Assembly (NCBI GenBank): GCA_003538615.1
Contig: DPRT01000197.1
Coordinates: 1-5,545 of the forward strand
DNA: 5,545 nucleotides
Direction: 5' to 3'
Origin: Holophagaceae bacterium
Lineage (GTDB): Bacteria > Acidobacteriota > Holophagae > Holophagales > Holophagaceae
Shown one piece after another: positions 1-5,545 of this stretch. A program made the translations under genes and the position numbers. Under the pieces are notes generated by a model that saw only the letters and a program-made list of their open reading frames with translations, did no database searches and had not been told where the DNA came from. Positions within the stretch are counted from its first letter, which is position 1. Each line of letters starts with the position of its first letter.

Positions 1-4
1 TGCT

Positions 5-250
5 TCAGCGCTGATCCGCCAGGGCCTGCTTGGCCTCCCGGCGCATCCGCTTGATGGCCCGCTCCCGGCGCAGCGCTTCGGCCTTCGATTCGCACACTTC
101 ACGGTAGACCAGTTCCAGCGGCCCCCGTCCACGCGTGTACTTGGCGCCCTTCCCCGCCTGGTGCTGCGCCAGCCGGGCCGCCACATCCAGGGCGATGCCG
201 CAGTAGAGCGTGCCATCGGCACATTGGAGGAGGTAGACGGACCAGGTCAG
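5..250 (-). CDS. GIY-YIG nuclease superfamily protein (YhbQ/UPF0213-type), probable CTG start
   Basis: An 81-residue single-domain GIY-YIG protein. After the start it reads TWSVYLLQCADGTLYCGI, where VYL and YCG occupy the GIY and YIG positions. Next come the helix with the conserved Arg (DVAARLAQH), AGKGAKYTRGRGPLELVY, and the helix EALRRERAIKR that carries the conserved Glu. This matches the stand-alone YhbQ/UPF0213 family in full length; these small nucleases are linked to DNA processing but their cellular role is poorly defined. Relatives typically begin M-T-W-x-V-Y-L-L, which places the start at CTG 250-248, five bases after GGAGG, overlapping the SpoIID stop as CTGA. No ATG is available. 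A GTG at 262-260 would add four residues (VEEA) but has a poorer ribosome site. It lies last in the operon, with no functional link to the envelope genes upstream that I can see. Confidence 0.9.
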   Translation of the reverse strand: MTWSVYLLQCADGTLYCGIALDVAARLAQHQAGKGAKYTRGRGPLELVYREVCESKAEALRRERAIKRMRREAKQALADQR

Positions 251-1719
251 GGCTTCCTCCACGAAACCGGAAACGCCTCGGCCAGGATCTGCTCCGCGGT
301 GGCGCCCTGGGCCGCGCGGAACCGGGCCGTGGCGAGGCAGAGGCCCACGTTGTGGCCCCAGCCGCGGCCCCTCAACACGAGGGCGCCATCGGGCTGGACC
401 TCTCCCTCGCAGGCATTGCTGGGCCAGGCCGTCCAGCCGAAGCGGCGGCCCGCGGCCAGGCGCAAGGCCTCCACCGCGTAGGGACCGGACTCCCCCAGCC
501 GCAGGCCCCGCTGTCCGGGCTTCAGTCCCGGCGCCACGTCGCGTTTCAACGCGGCCACCTGGACTGCCGGGAGGCGGCGTTCCCAGGCCAGCCAGCGGTC
601 CCCGGGCACCTCCGCGGCACCGCCGGACGCCTCTGGGCCCTCGCCCCAGACCTCCCGGGGGCTCAGGGGGCGGCCGCCGCCCGAGCCCGTAAAGAAGGCC
701 CAGCGGACATCGAGATCCAGCGGCGGCGAGGCAGCGGCCGCCTGGACAGTGCCGGGAGAAGCCGTCCCCCTCACCACCGCGCAATGCGTCAAGGGACAGA
801 GGACGCCACCAGGATGCTGCCGCCGGTGGCCCTCCAGCCAGCGCCCCAACACGGCCGCCAGGGCCCGTCGGGCCTCGGGATGAGCATCGGCACCCAGTTC
901 CCCCTCGGTGGCCGCGGCGATCCAGGCCGCTTCGGAAACCGTCCAGGCGAGACGCCAGCCTCGGGCCTCGGCGCGGACCTCCACCAGACCCTTCAGAGTC
1001 TGGACAGGAGCTTTCCCATGGAAGTGTGCCTGGCCCCGGAACTGCCAGCTCCGCCCTGGCCGATGCGACAATCGCTGTCCATTGACCACCATGGGACCCA
1101 GCCACCGCTCGGCCGGCCAGACCACCGTGATGGTCGCGCCGAGAGGGGCCGCCTCCTTCACCCAGGCATCTCTGTCCGGCCTCGCCACGACAGGCGGCTC
1201 CGGCACCGGCTCCCGCCGCAGCCAGGCCCGCAGCCAGCGGTAGGCCCAGGCCTGCTCCCGGGTGGTCCCTCCGGCCAGGGCCCGGTCCAGCCGGTCCTGG
1301 AGCGCAACCGCCGGATGCGCGGGCCAGGCTTCCGGAGGACGCCGGTGGCCCTCCGCCCACAGGCAGCGGGCCTCCTCCGTCCAGCGCCGCAGGCCCCCGC
1401 CCTTCAGGCGGCGGTGCGTCAGCTCGTGGCGCAGTACCGCGCCCAGGTCGCGGTGCCGCAGCTGGTCCCAGGGACGCAGATGGAGGGTATCGCCCAGCCA
1501 CTGGCCACTGCGCCCGGGAGGCGCCCCCGTGGCGTGTTCGAAGGCCGCGGCGTCCCCATGCAGGCGCACCCGCCAGGGGCCCGGAGGCCAGGCTCCATAG
1601 GCCGCGGTGGCGGCGGCCGCCACCCGCAGGGCCTCCTCCAACGCGGGCAGATCCGCCACATCGCCTTCGATCAGGGGGGAAGCGATCGGCGGCGCGGGAG
1701 CCGCCACCAGCAGCAGCAT
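247..1719 (-). CDS. Metallopeptidase-like (HExxH) and SpoIID/LytB-domain fusion protein
   Basis: A 490-residue two-domain protein. The N-terminal part (about residues 20-170) looks like a clan MA zinc peptidase: HELTH at 98-102, then RRWTEEARCLWAEG at 111-124, whose Glu115 or Glu116 fits the third zinc ligand. The C-terminal part (about 190-490) is a SpoIID/LytB domain, the family of lytic transglycosylases that cut glycan strands lacking stem peptides. It keeps the probable catalytic Glu274 (ATEGELG, matching GEMP in relatives), the CPLTHC Cys/His cluster at 308-313 and the closing GRGWGHNVGLC at 451-461. The start is ATG at 1719, sharing its first base with the upstream TGA; longer in-frame versions run antisense-style through the transpeptidase gene and are rejected. 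The first 14 residues are hydrophobic but short and lack a positive charge, so export is likely but not certain. No strong Shine-Dalgarno is seen, which suggests translational coupling. Domain calls are firm; the combined role in peptidoglycan turnover is inferred. Confidence 0.85.
   Translation of the reverse strand: MLLLVAAPAPPIASPLIEGDVADLPALEEALRVAAAATAAYGAWPPGPWRVRLHGDAAAFEHATGAPPGRSGQWLGDTLHLRPWDQLRHRDLGAVLRHELTHRRLKGGGLRRWTEEARCLWAEGHRRPPEAWPAHPAVALQDRLDRALAGGTTREQAWAYRWLRAWLRREPVPEPPVVARPDRDAWVKEAAPLGATITVVWPAERWLGPMVVNGQRLSHRPGRSWQFRGQAHFHGKAPVQTLKGLVEVRAEARGWRLAWTVSEAAWIAAATEGELGADAHPEARRALAAVLGRWLEGHRRQHPGGVLCPLTHCAVVRGTASPGTVQAAAASPPLDLDVRWAFFTGSGGGRPLSPREVWGEGPEASGGAAEVPGDRWLAWERRLPAVQVAALKRDVAPGLKPGQRGLRLGESGPYAVEALRLAAGRRFGWTAWPSNACEGEVQPDGALVLRGRGWGHNVGLCLATARFRAAQGATAEQILAEAFPVSWRKP
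256..260 (-). promoter_or_regulatory. Ribosome binding site deciding the CTG start of the GIY-YIG gene
   Basis: GGAGG lies within the last codons of the SpoIID-fusion gene, five bases before CTG at 250. The alternative GTG at 262-260 shares its last base with this motif, so the site cannot serve that start. This favours initiation at CTG, or at least makes GTG less attractive. Confidence 0.6.
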
Positions 1720-2549
1720 CAAGGTTTCAGCCCCAGGATCTCCCGGATGCGGGCGAGTCCCTCCTGCTTGCCCCGGCCCCGGGGAAGGTGCAGCACCACG
1801 AGGACGGACCCGCGGCCTCCGGCCACCCAGGCGCTGGTGGCCGCGGGATCGCCCGGCACGGGGGCGGTGCCGGACTTGAACCACCAGCCCTCCTTGCCGA
1901 AGAGGTCCTTCACTTCGACCCAGAAGCCCGCCAGGAAGCGCTGCCCGAAGGTGATGACCTCCGCCTTGTCCGGCTCCATGAGCCAGCGCAGGAAGGCCTC
2001 GGGGCTGGTGCGCAGCAGGTCGCCGTCGCCCACCCAGGCGGCGGTCAGGGGCGGCAGCCCCTCGCCCGGCGGCAGGCGGCGGCCCAGGAAGGGCAGGAAG
2101 GTCTCCTCCATGCGGAGCCGCGCCGCACCGGGGCCGTAGTCCTCGATCCAACGCCTGCGGGAGCTTTCGATCCAGGTCAGGAAGGCCAGATTGCAGCTCT
2201 CCTGGAGGGCCCGCCCCAGATCCAGCCGGCCGTGGCCTTCGCGGTTCCAGCAGACGAAGGGGCCTGCCGTTCCCTGGCAGCGGTACCTCACCCCGGCGCT
2301 GGACCATTCGGCGCCCTCCAGGCGCATCCAGACCAGCTTGGCGAGGCTGCCCATGGGCGCCTCGCGGCGGGCTTCGCCGAAGGCGCGCACGCCGCCATCC
2401 CCCAGGGTGATGGCAAAGCCCTCGCCGGGCCGGAGCATGGGGGCCTGGTAAGCCGCCATCACGCCGGGACCGGGGCCAGCTTCCGGCGCCGGCTGGGCCG
2501 CCAGCATCTGGAACGCGAGCAGGAGCCCGGGAAGCCTAGGGTTCCACAT
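1719..2549 (-). CDS. Small secreted penicillin-binding/transpeptidase-like protein
   Basis: A 276-residue protein with the three active-site motifs of the serine DD-peptidase/beta-lactamase fold in the right order: SLAK at residues 68-71 (nucleophile Ser, general-base Lys), SCN at 118-120, and KSGT at 225-228. The stretch CWNREGHGRLDLGRALQ before SCN is typical of PBP transpeptidase domains. A hydrophobic N-terminus (residues 7-19) with Arg5 looks like a signal peptide, so the protein should act in the periplasm on peptidoglycan stem peptides. At about 250 mature residues it is near the size of a class D beta-lactamase and has no glycosyltransferase or dimerisation domain; the class D YGN motif is not seen. 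ATG at 2549 overlaps the upstream gene by 14 bases, and its TGA shares one base with the next ATG. It could carry out transpeptidation or carboxypeptidation, or act as a penicillin sensor. It may belong to DUF2300 (E. coli YfaQ), which I could not verify. Confidence 0.85.
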   Translation of the reverse strand: MWNPRLPGLLLAFQMLAAQPAPEAGPGPGVMAAYQAPMLRPGEGFAITLGDGGVRAFGEARREAPMGSLAKLVWMRLEGAEWSSAGVRYRCQGTAGPFVCWNREGHGRLDLGRALQESCNLAFLTWIESSRRRWIEDYGPGAARLRMEETFLPFLGRRLPPGEGLPPLTAAWVGDGDLLRTSPEAFLRWLMEPDKAEVITFGQRFLAGFWVEVKDLFGKEGWWFKSGTAPVPGDPAATSAWVAGGRGSVLVVLHLPRGRGKQEGLARIREILGLKP

Positions 2550-3384
2550 CGAAGGTCCCCAGGGTCACCGGCCCGGCCCCGGGCAGGATGAGGCATTCCC
2601 AAGTCCAGCGGCGCTCCTGGTCGGTGCCGCCGTCCAGCAGGGCCTCCACCTTGATCCGGGCCGGCTTGCCGCCCCGCCAGCCGCTGGTCCATTTCAGCGT
2701 GTAGGTTCCCGGCGGCGGCGTCTCGTGGGTGTACTCGCCGGACCAGCGCAGCATGCCGCCGGAGGCCGTACGGCGGCCCCCTTCGGCCAGGGCCCCATCG
2801 GGCTCCAGCACCTGGAGGCTGCCGCTGGCGTACTCGTCGCCAGCCTGGAGGGAGACCACGCGAAGCCTTGTCCGCGCCGTCGACACCCACCAGCTGCGGA
2901 CGACCTTCACGCCCGAATCCGGCTCCAGGATCTCCAGGCGGTTCTCGCCATTCTGGGCCGTGAGCTCCGTGTGGAGCGTGGTGCCCACACTGGCCTGCCA
3001 GCGCAGCGTGGCGCCGTTGAACCACACCTGCAGGGCGCGGGACCGCCAGGCGTTGCGGGCGGCCTCGGCCTCCCGGGCCTGCCGTTCCCGGCGCAGCTGG
3101 TCCGCCGTGCGGGTGTCCTCCTGGGCGGGGCCATCGCCCCCATCCTCCTCCTCGAAGAAGAACCGGGCGGGCCCTTCGTCCTTGGGGGGCTCCGGATCCT
3201 TGGGGTCCACCAGCTTGATCCTCAGGTTCACCGTGCGGTCGCTGGACCAGCCGCCCAGGGCCGGCGACACCTCCAGGCGCCACTGCCGGAGGTCCGGCCT
3301 GTAGGTGGCCGCCGGCGCCTGCGGCTTCTGCGCCAGCAGGAGGGGACCCGCCAGCAGGAGGGGCAGAACCATCAGGCGCCTCAT
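2536..3384 (-). CDS. Secreted beta-sandwich protein of unknown function, possibly DUF2135/YfaP-like
   Basis: A 282-residue protein. The start is ATG at 3384, inside the macroglobulin stop (ATGA), with GGAGG at a good distance upstream (tggaggtgcgcgATG). A longer in-frame version from 3435 lacks a signal sequence and was not chosen. Residues 1-19 (MRRLMVLPLLLAGPLLLAQ) form a clear Sec signal peptide, so the protein is probably periplasmic. Residues 65-112 are highly charged: an acidic stretch (FFFEEEDGGDG) and then an Arg/Glu/Ala-rich segment that may be helical. Two beta-rich parts follow: residues 117-178 (FNGATLRW, NRLEILEPDSG) and 187-282 (LQVLEPDG, then PPPGTYTLKW). The last pattern, a D-G-rich strand pair then PGTYT, recalls DUF2135 proteins such as E. 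coli YfaP, which also neighbour a macroglobulin gene. That relationship is tentative; no catalytic motif is visible. It may be an accessory to the macroglobulin. Confidence 0.8.
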   Translation of the reverse strand: MRRLMVLPLLLAGPLLLAQKPQAPAATYRPDLRQWRLEVSPALGGWSSDRTVNLRIKLVDPKDPEPPKDEGPARFFFEEEDGGDGPAQEDTRTADQLRRERQAREAEAARNAWRSRALQVWFNGATLRWQASVGTTLHTELTAQNGENRLEILEPDSGVKVVRSWWVSTARTRLRVVSLQAGDEYASGSLQVLEPDGALAEGGRRTASGGMLRWSGEYTHETPPPGTYTLKWTSGWRGGKPARIKVEALLDGGTDQERRWTWECLILPGAGPVTLGTFDVEP

Positions 3385-5545
3385 CGCGCACCTCCATCCA
3401 GCACCTTCAGGTCGGCGCCATCGCAGGTGGCCCACTGCCCCTCGTTCGACATGAGGCTAAGCTTGGCGGGACGGAGGCGGTAGCTCCCCGCCATGCCCGC
3501 CCTCAGCAGGATCCTCACCGTGTGCGTGTCCCAACTCCAGGCGCGCTGGAAGAGGAACGTGACCTTGTCGCCGTGCACCTCTATGCGGGGCTTCGTCCAG
3601 ACGTCCGTGGCGCCTTCATCCGTGAAGGGCTTCCCCTCCAGCACGAAACCCTCCAGCTTCACGGTGGGATTGAGGCCGCCGGGGATGGGCACCTCCAGCA
3701 TCACGTAGTCCGCATCCCGGTCCGTGCGGAAGGACACCTCCATCCAGGCCTCCTCACCGGCCTTCATGGTCCCGGTCCAGGCCTGGCGGACCCATCCCTG
3801 GCGGGCATTGCCGGTCTCCTGGGGGGTCTTCAGGCGCCAGAGGTTCCGCGTCACGGACAGGCGCAGGGCCGAGGATGCGTCGGCCTTGGCCAAGCCCGCG
3901 GCGCTTCCCGGCACCTGGTAGGCATAGGTCCACACCAGCAGGCCCTTGCCGCTGGCGGTGAGGATGACGGGTTTCGGTTCGGCCATGGGGAAGCTGCCGG
4001 CGCGTGGCTCGCGGGCGTTCCAGCGGCGGGCCTGGGGCCGTTCCTTGAATTCCCAGGAGGGACCGCCCTGCACGGCGGCCTGGATGGCGAGCGGTCCCCA
4101 GTCCAGCTTCCGGGCCTTCATGAGGTAGGGCAGCAGGTCCACGATCTGGCCCGTGCTCCAGGTGGAATACCAGCCGTGGCCGCGGTACTCGGAGGCCAGG
4201 AAGGTCTCGCCCTGGCGGATGAGGGGCGACTGGGGGCGCGCCAGGCACAGGGCCTTGAGCGCCATCACCGTGGGCACCACATCGCCCGAGGCATAGCTCC
4301 ACCAGACCTCCCGGTGGCCCTCCCAGCGGGCCAGGCCGCCCTTCACCACGGCCCGCTGCTCCAGCCGCTCGATCAGGGCGGGAGTCTTGGGATGCCTGGC
4401 CTGGGCGGCGGCCAGCGCCACCATGGCCAGCACATGGTCGCCGGACCACTGGCCCCTCAGCACCTTGTCCGCCGTGCTGTCCAGCAGGCCCGCCAGGGGT
4501 TCGCCGGTCTGGGCCAGGGACATGAGCAGGAAGGCGGCGTCCGCCTGGGGATCCGCCGGTTGTCCGTGGCTGCTCCGCTCACGCTGGGCGGGGTTCGCCT
4601 GATCCGCCTGCCGGGCCACCTGCTGGAAGAGGCTCATGGCGGCCATGCGGCCGCGGCGATAGACATTCTCATCCACCGTGTAGCCCAGTCGGGTCATGGT
4701 GGCGAAGCTCTGGATGGCGTAGCCGGTAGTGTGGGGATTGGCGTCCAGGCCAAAATCCTTGGGCGCGTACCAGCCCCAGCCGCCGTTGGGCTGCTGGTAG
4801 CCGTAGACCTTGAACACGCCGTCGCGGATGTTGCGGTCCAGGTTGGTGAGCTGTTTCCAGTCCAGGTCCGGCATGGCCCCCTGCTTCACGAGGTCCGCCA
4901 CCAGCAGGTTGGGCACGAAGCTGGACAGGGTCTGTTCCACGCAGCCGTACGGGTACCCGATGAGATAAGGCAGCGAGGGCGCCGCCAGATGTTCCAGGTT
5001 CCCCACGGGCGTGAGCACCAGCATGGCGTCACCCCTGGCGGCCGGAGGCGCCGGGATGGTCACGGTCTGGGACCCGCCCTCCAGCACCAGCGAGCCCGAC
5101 AGCGAAGCGGGCACCAGCTGGTCCAGCACGGTGACGCGCTGGCGTTCGGCATCCTTCAGTCCGCCGCCCTCCACGCGGGCCGTGACGGTGAGCTGGCCGG
5201 TCTTGTCGGAGAACAGCGGCAGGACGAAGCGGTACTCGCCCTGGTCCTGGAGGCTGAACGAGCCTTCAGGCGTACCGGTGAGCCGACCGTTCTGGACCTC
5301 CAGGCGGATCTTCCCCTGGATGGGCTGGCCCGAGAGGTTGCGCACCAGGGCGATGGCCCGGGCCTCTTCGCCCACGCTCAGGGTGCGCGGCAGGGTGAGG
5401 GCCACCTGCAGGGGCTTGGAGGCTGGTCTGGAACTGCGGCCCACGCCCACCTTGGTGTCGCCAGTGATGGCCGTGGCCGTGGCCCGCCAGGCCGTGAGGT
5501 TGTCCGGCAGCGTCAGGTCCACGCTGGCCTTCCCATCGCGGCCCG
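3381..5545 (-). CDS. Bacterial alpha-2-macroglobulin family protein, C-terminal part (5' end outside window)
   Basis: This is the C-terminal 720 residues of a bacterial alpha-2-macroglobulin, a large periplasmic, usually membrane-anchored protein thought to trap attacking proteases through a reactive thioester. The frame is open to the window edge. The first visible residues, GRDGKASVDLTLPDNLTAWR, match the conserved stretch of the central macroglobulin region, so the GTG at 5522 is internal and not a start. MG/CUB-like beta-strands follow, then the thioester site YPYGCVEQT with Cys at 4943-4941 and Gln at 4934-4932. An alpha-helical thioester domain comes next, with GGWGWYAPKD and HTTGYAIQSF typical of the alpha-toroid, and then a beta-rich receptor-binding-like C-terminus. 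Full-length bacterial members are usually about 1,500-2,000 residues, so more than half is probably missing upstream. The TGA stop overlaps the next gene's ATG (ATGA). Family assignment is secure; protease trapping is inferred from E. coli homologues. Confidence 0.95.
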   Translation of the reverse strand, partial: GRDGKASVDLTLPDNLTAWRATATAITGDTKVGVGRSSRPASKPLQVALTLPRTLSVGEEARAIALVRNLSGQPIQGKIRLEVQNGRLTGTPEGSFSLQDQGEYRFVLPLFSDKTGQLTVTARVEGGGLKDAERQRVTVLDQLVPASLSGSLVLEGGSQTVTIPAPPAARGDAMLVLTPVGNLEHLAAPSLPYLIGYPYGCVEQTLSSFVPNLLVADLVKQGAMPDLDWKQLTNLDRNIRDGVFKVYGYQQPNGGWGWYAPKDFGLDANPHTTGYAIQSFATMTRLGYTVDENVYRRGRMAAMSLFQQVARQADQANPAQRERSSHGQPADPQADAAFLLMSLAQTGEPLAGLLDSTADKVLRGQWSGDHVLAMVALAAAQARHPKTPALIERLEQRAVVKGGLARWEGHREVWWSYASGDVVPTVMALKALCLARPQSPLIRQGETFLASEYRGHGWYSTWSTGQIVDLLPYLMKARKLDWGPLAIQAAVQGGPSWEFKERPQARRWNAREPRAGSFPMAEPKPVILTASGKGLLVWTYAYQVPGSAAGLAKADASSALRLSVTRNLWRLKTPQETGNARQGWVRQAWTGTMKAGEEAWMEVSFRTDRDADYVMLEVPIPGGLNPTVKLEGFVLEGKPFTDEGATDVWTKPRIEVHGDKVTFLFQRAWSWDTHTVRILLRAGMAGSYRLRPAKLSLMSNEGQWATCDGADLKVLDGGAR
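3391..3396 (-). promoter_or_regulatory. Ribosome binding site for the beta-sandwich protein gene
   Basis: A GGAGGT-type Shine-Dalgarno sequence lies inside the end of the macroglobulin gene, six bases before the ATG at 3384. It decides the start: the signal peptide begins at exactly this ATG and the stop and start overlap as ATGA. Confidence 0.75.
4932..4943 (-). other. CVEQ thioester motif of the alpha-2-macroglobulin
   Basis: The codons read Cys-Val-Glu-Gln within the context YPYGCVEQT. In this family the Cys side chain and the Gln side chain form the internal thioester that covalently captures a protease after bait-region cleavage. E. coli YfhM has the comparable CLEQ. Both bond-forming residues are present, so this copy should be thioester-competent. 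Confidence 0.9.

Noticed and set aside
251..1501. An upstream extension of the GIY-YIG frame giving a 498-residue protein
   Set aside because: Only the last 81-85 residues resemble a protein family. The rest is Gly/Arg/Ala/Pro-rich and is the out-of-frame shadow of the SpoIID-fusion gene.
352..2139. A 595-codon open frame on the plus strand, antisense to the SpoIID-fusion and transpeptidase genes
   Set aside because: It spans the boundary of two well-supported minus-strand genes, its translation is Pro/Arg/Gly/Gln-rich with no recognisable domain, and long antisense frames are expected in such GC-rich DNA.
1720..2307. An upstream extension of the SpoIID-fusion frame to a 686-residue protein
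   Set aside because: The added residues are the out-of-frame reading of the transpeptidase gene. The TGATG junction and the hydrophobic N-terminus at 1719 mark the real start.
1866..2348. Assigning the transpeptidase-like protein as a class D (OXA) beta-lactamase
   Set aside because: The size and the Ser-x-x-Lys and Lys-Ser-Gly motifs fit, but the class D YGN motif is not seen and the CW...GHG..DL...SCN stretch is more typical of PBP transpeptidases.
1788..3483. Plus-strand open frames of 191-267 codons
   Set aside because: They lie antisense to genes with clear signal peptides and active-site motifs, and their translations show low-complexity Gly/Arg/Pro/Gln composition.
3754..4449. A 231-codon minus-strand frame inside the macroglobulin gene
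   Set aside because: It is an alternate frame of the macroglobulin thioester-domain and C-terminal coding sequence, rich in Gly/Arg/Pro and without motifs.

Overview
The window is a single, gap-free, high-GC gene cluster. All real genes lie on the minus strand, so transcription runs from position 5545 towards position 1. The products are a Gram-negative-type envelope set: a bacterial alpha-2-macroglobulin, secreted peptidoglycan-active proteins and periplasmic beta-sandwich proteins. The GC-rich codon use and protein style suggest an Acidobacteriota (Holophagae/Geothrix-like), myxobacterial or similar environmental Gram-negative bacterium. This placement is an impression from composition and gene content; no phylogenetic marker is present.

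Layout in transcription order: (1) 5545-3381, the C-terminal 720 residues of an alpha-2-macroglobulin with an intact CVEQ thioester motif, its 5' part lying outside the window; (2) 3384-2536, a secreted 282-aa beta-sandwich protein, possibly related to DUF2135/YfaP; (3) 2549-1719, a small 276-aa secreted penicillin-binding-protein-like transpeptidase domain with SLAK, SCN and KSGT motifs; (4) 1719-247, a 490-aa protein joining an HExxH metallopeptidase-like domain to a SpoIID/LytB lytic transglycosylase domain; (5) 250-5, an 81-aa GIY-YIG nuclease-like protein. All four junctions overlap (4, 14, 1 and 4 bases), so this is very probably one translationally coupled operon. There is no intergenic stretch, RNA gene, mobile element, repeat array or visible terminator.

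The set resembles two known enterobacterial contexts at once. One is the alpha-2-macroglobulin/PBP1C pair (YfhM-PbpC), in which a thioester macroglobulin guards the periplasm while the PBP repairs murein. The other is the yfaT-yfaS-yfaQ-yfaP cluster, in which a macroglobulin sits with small secreted proteins of unknown function. Here a thioester-bearing macroglobulin is followed by a minimal transpeptidase-like protein and a peptidase-SpoIID fusion. A plausible reading is an envelope defence or repair module: the macroglobulin traps invading proteases, and the partners sense, cut or re-link peptidoglycan. The joint function is inference. The terminal GIY-YIG gene is probably a passenger, and its most likely start is an unusual CTG codon.
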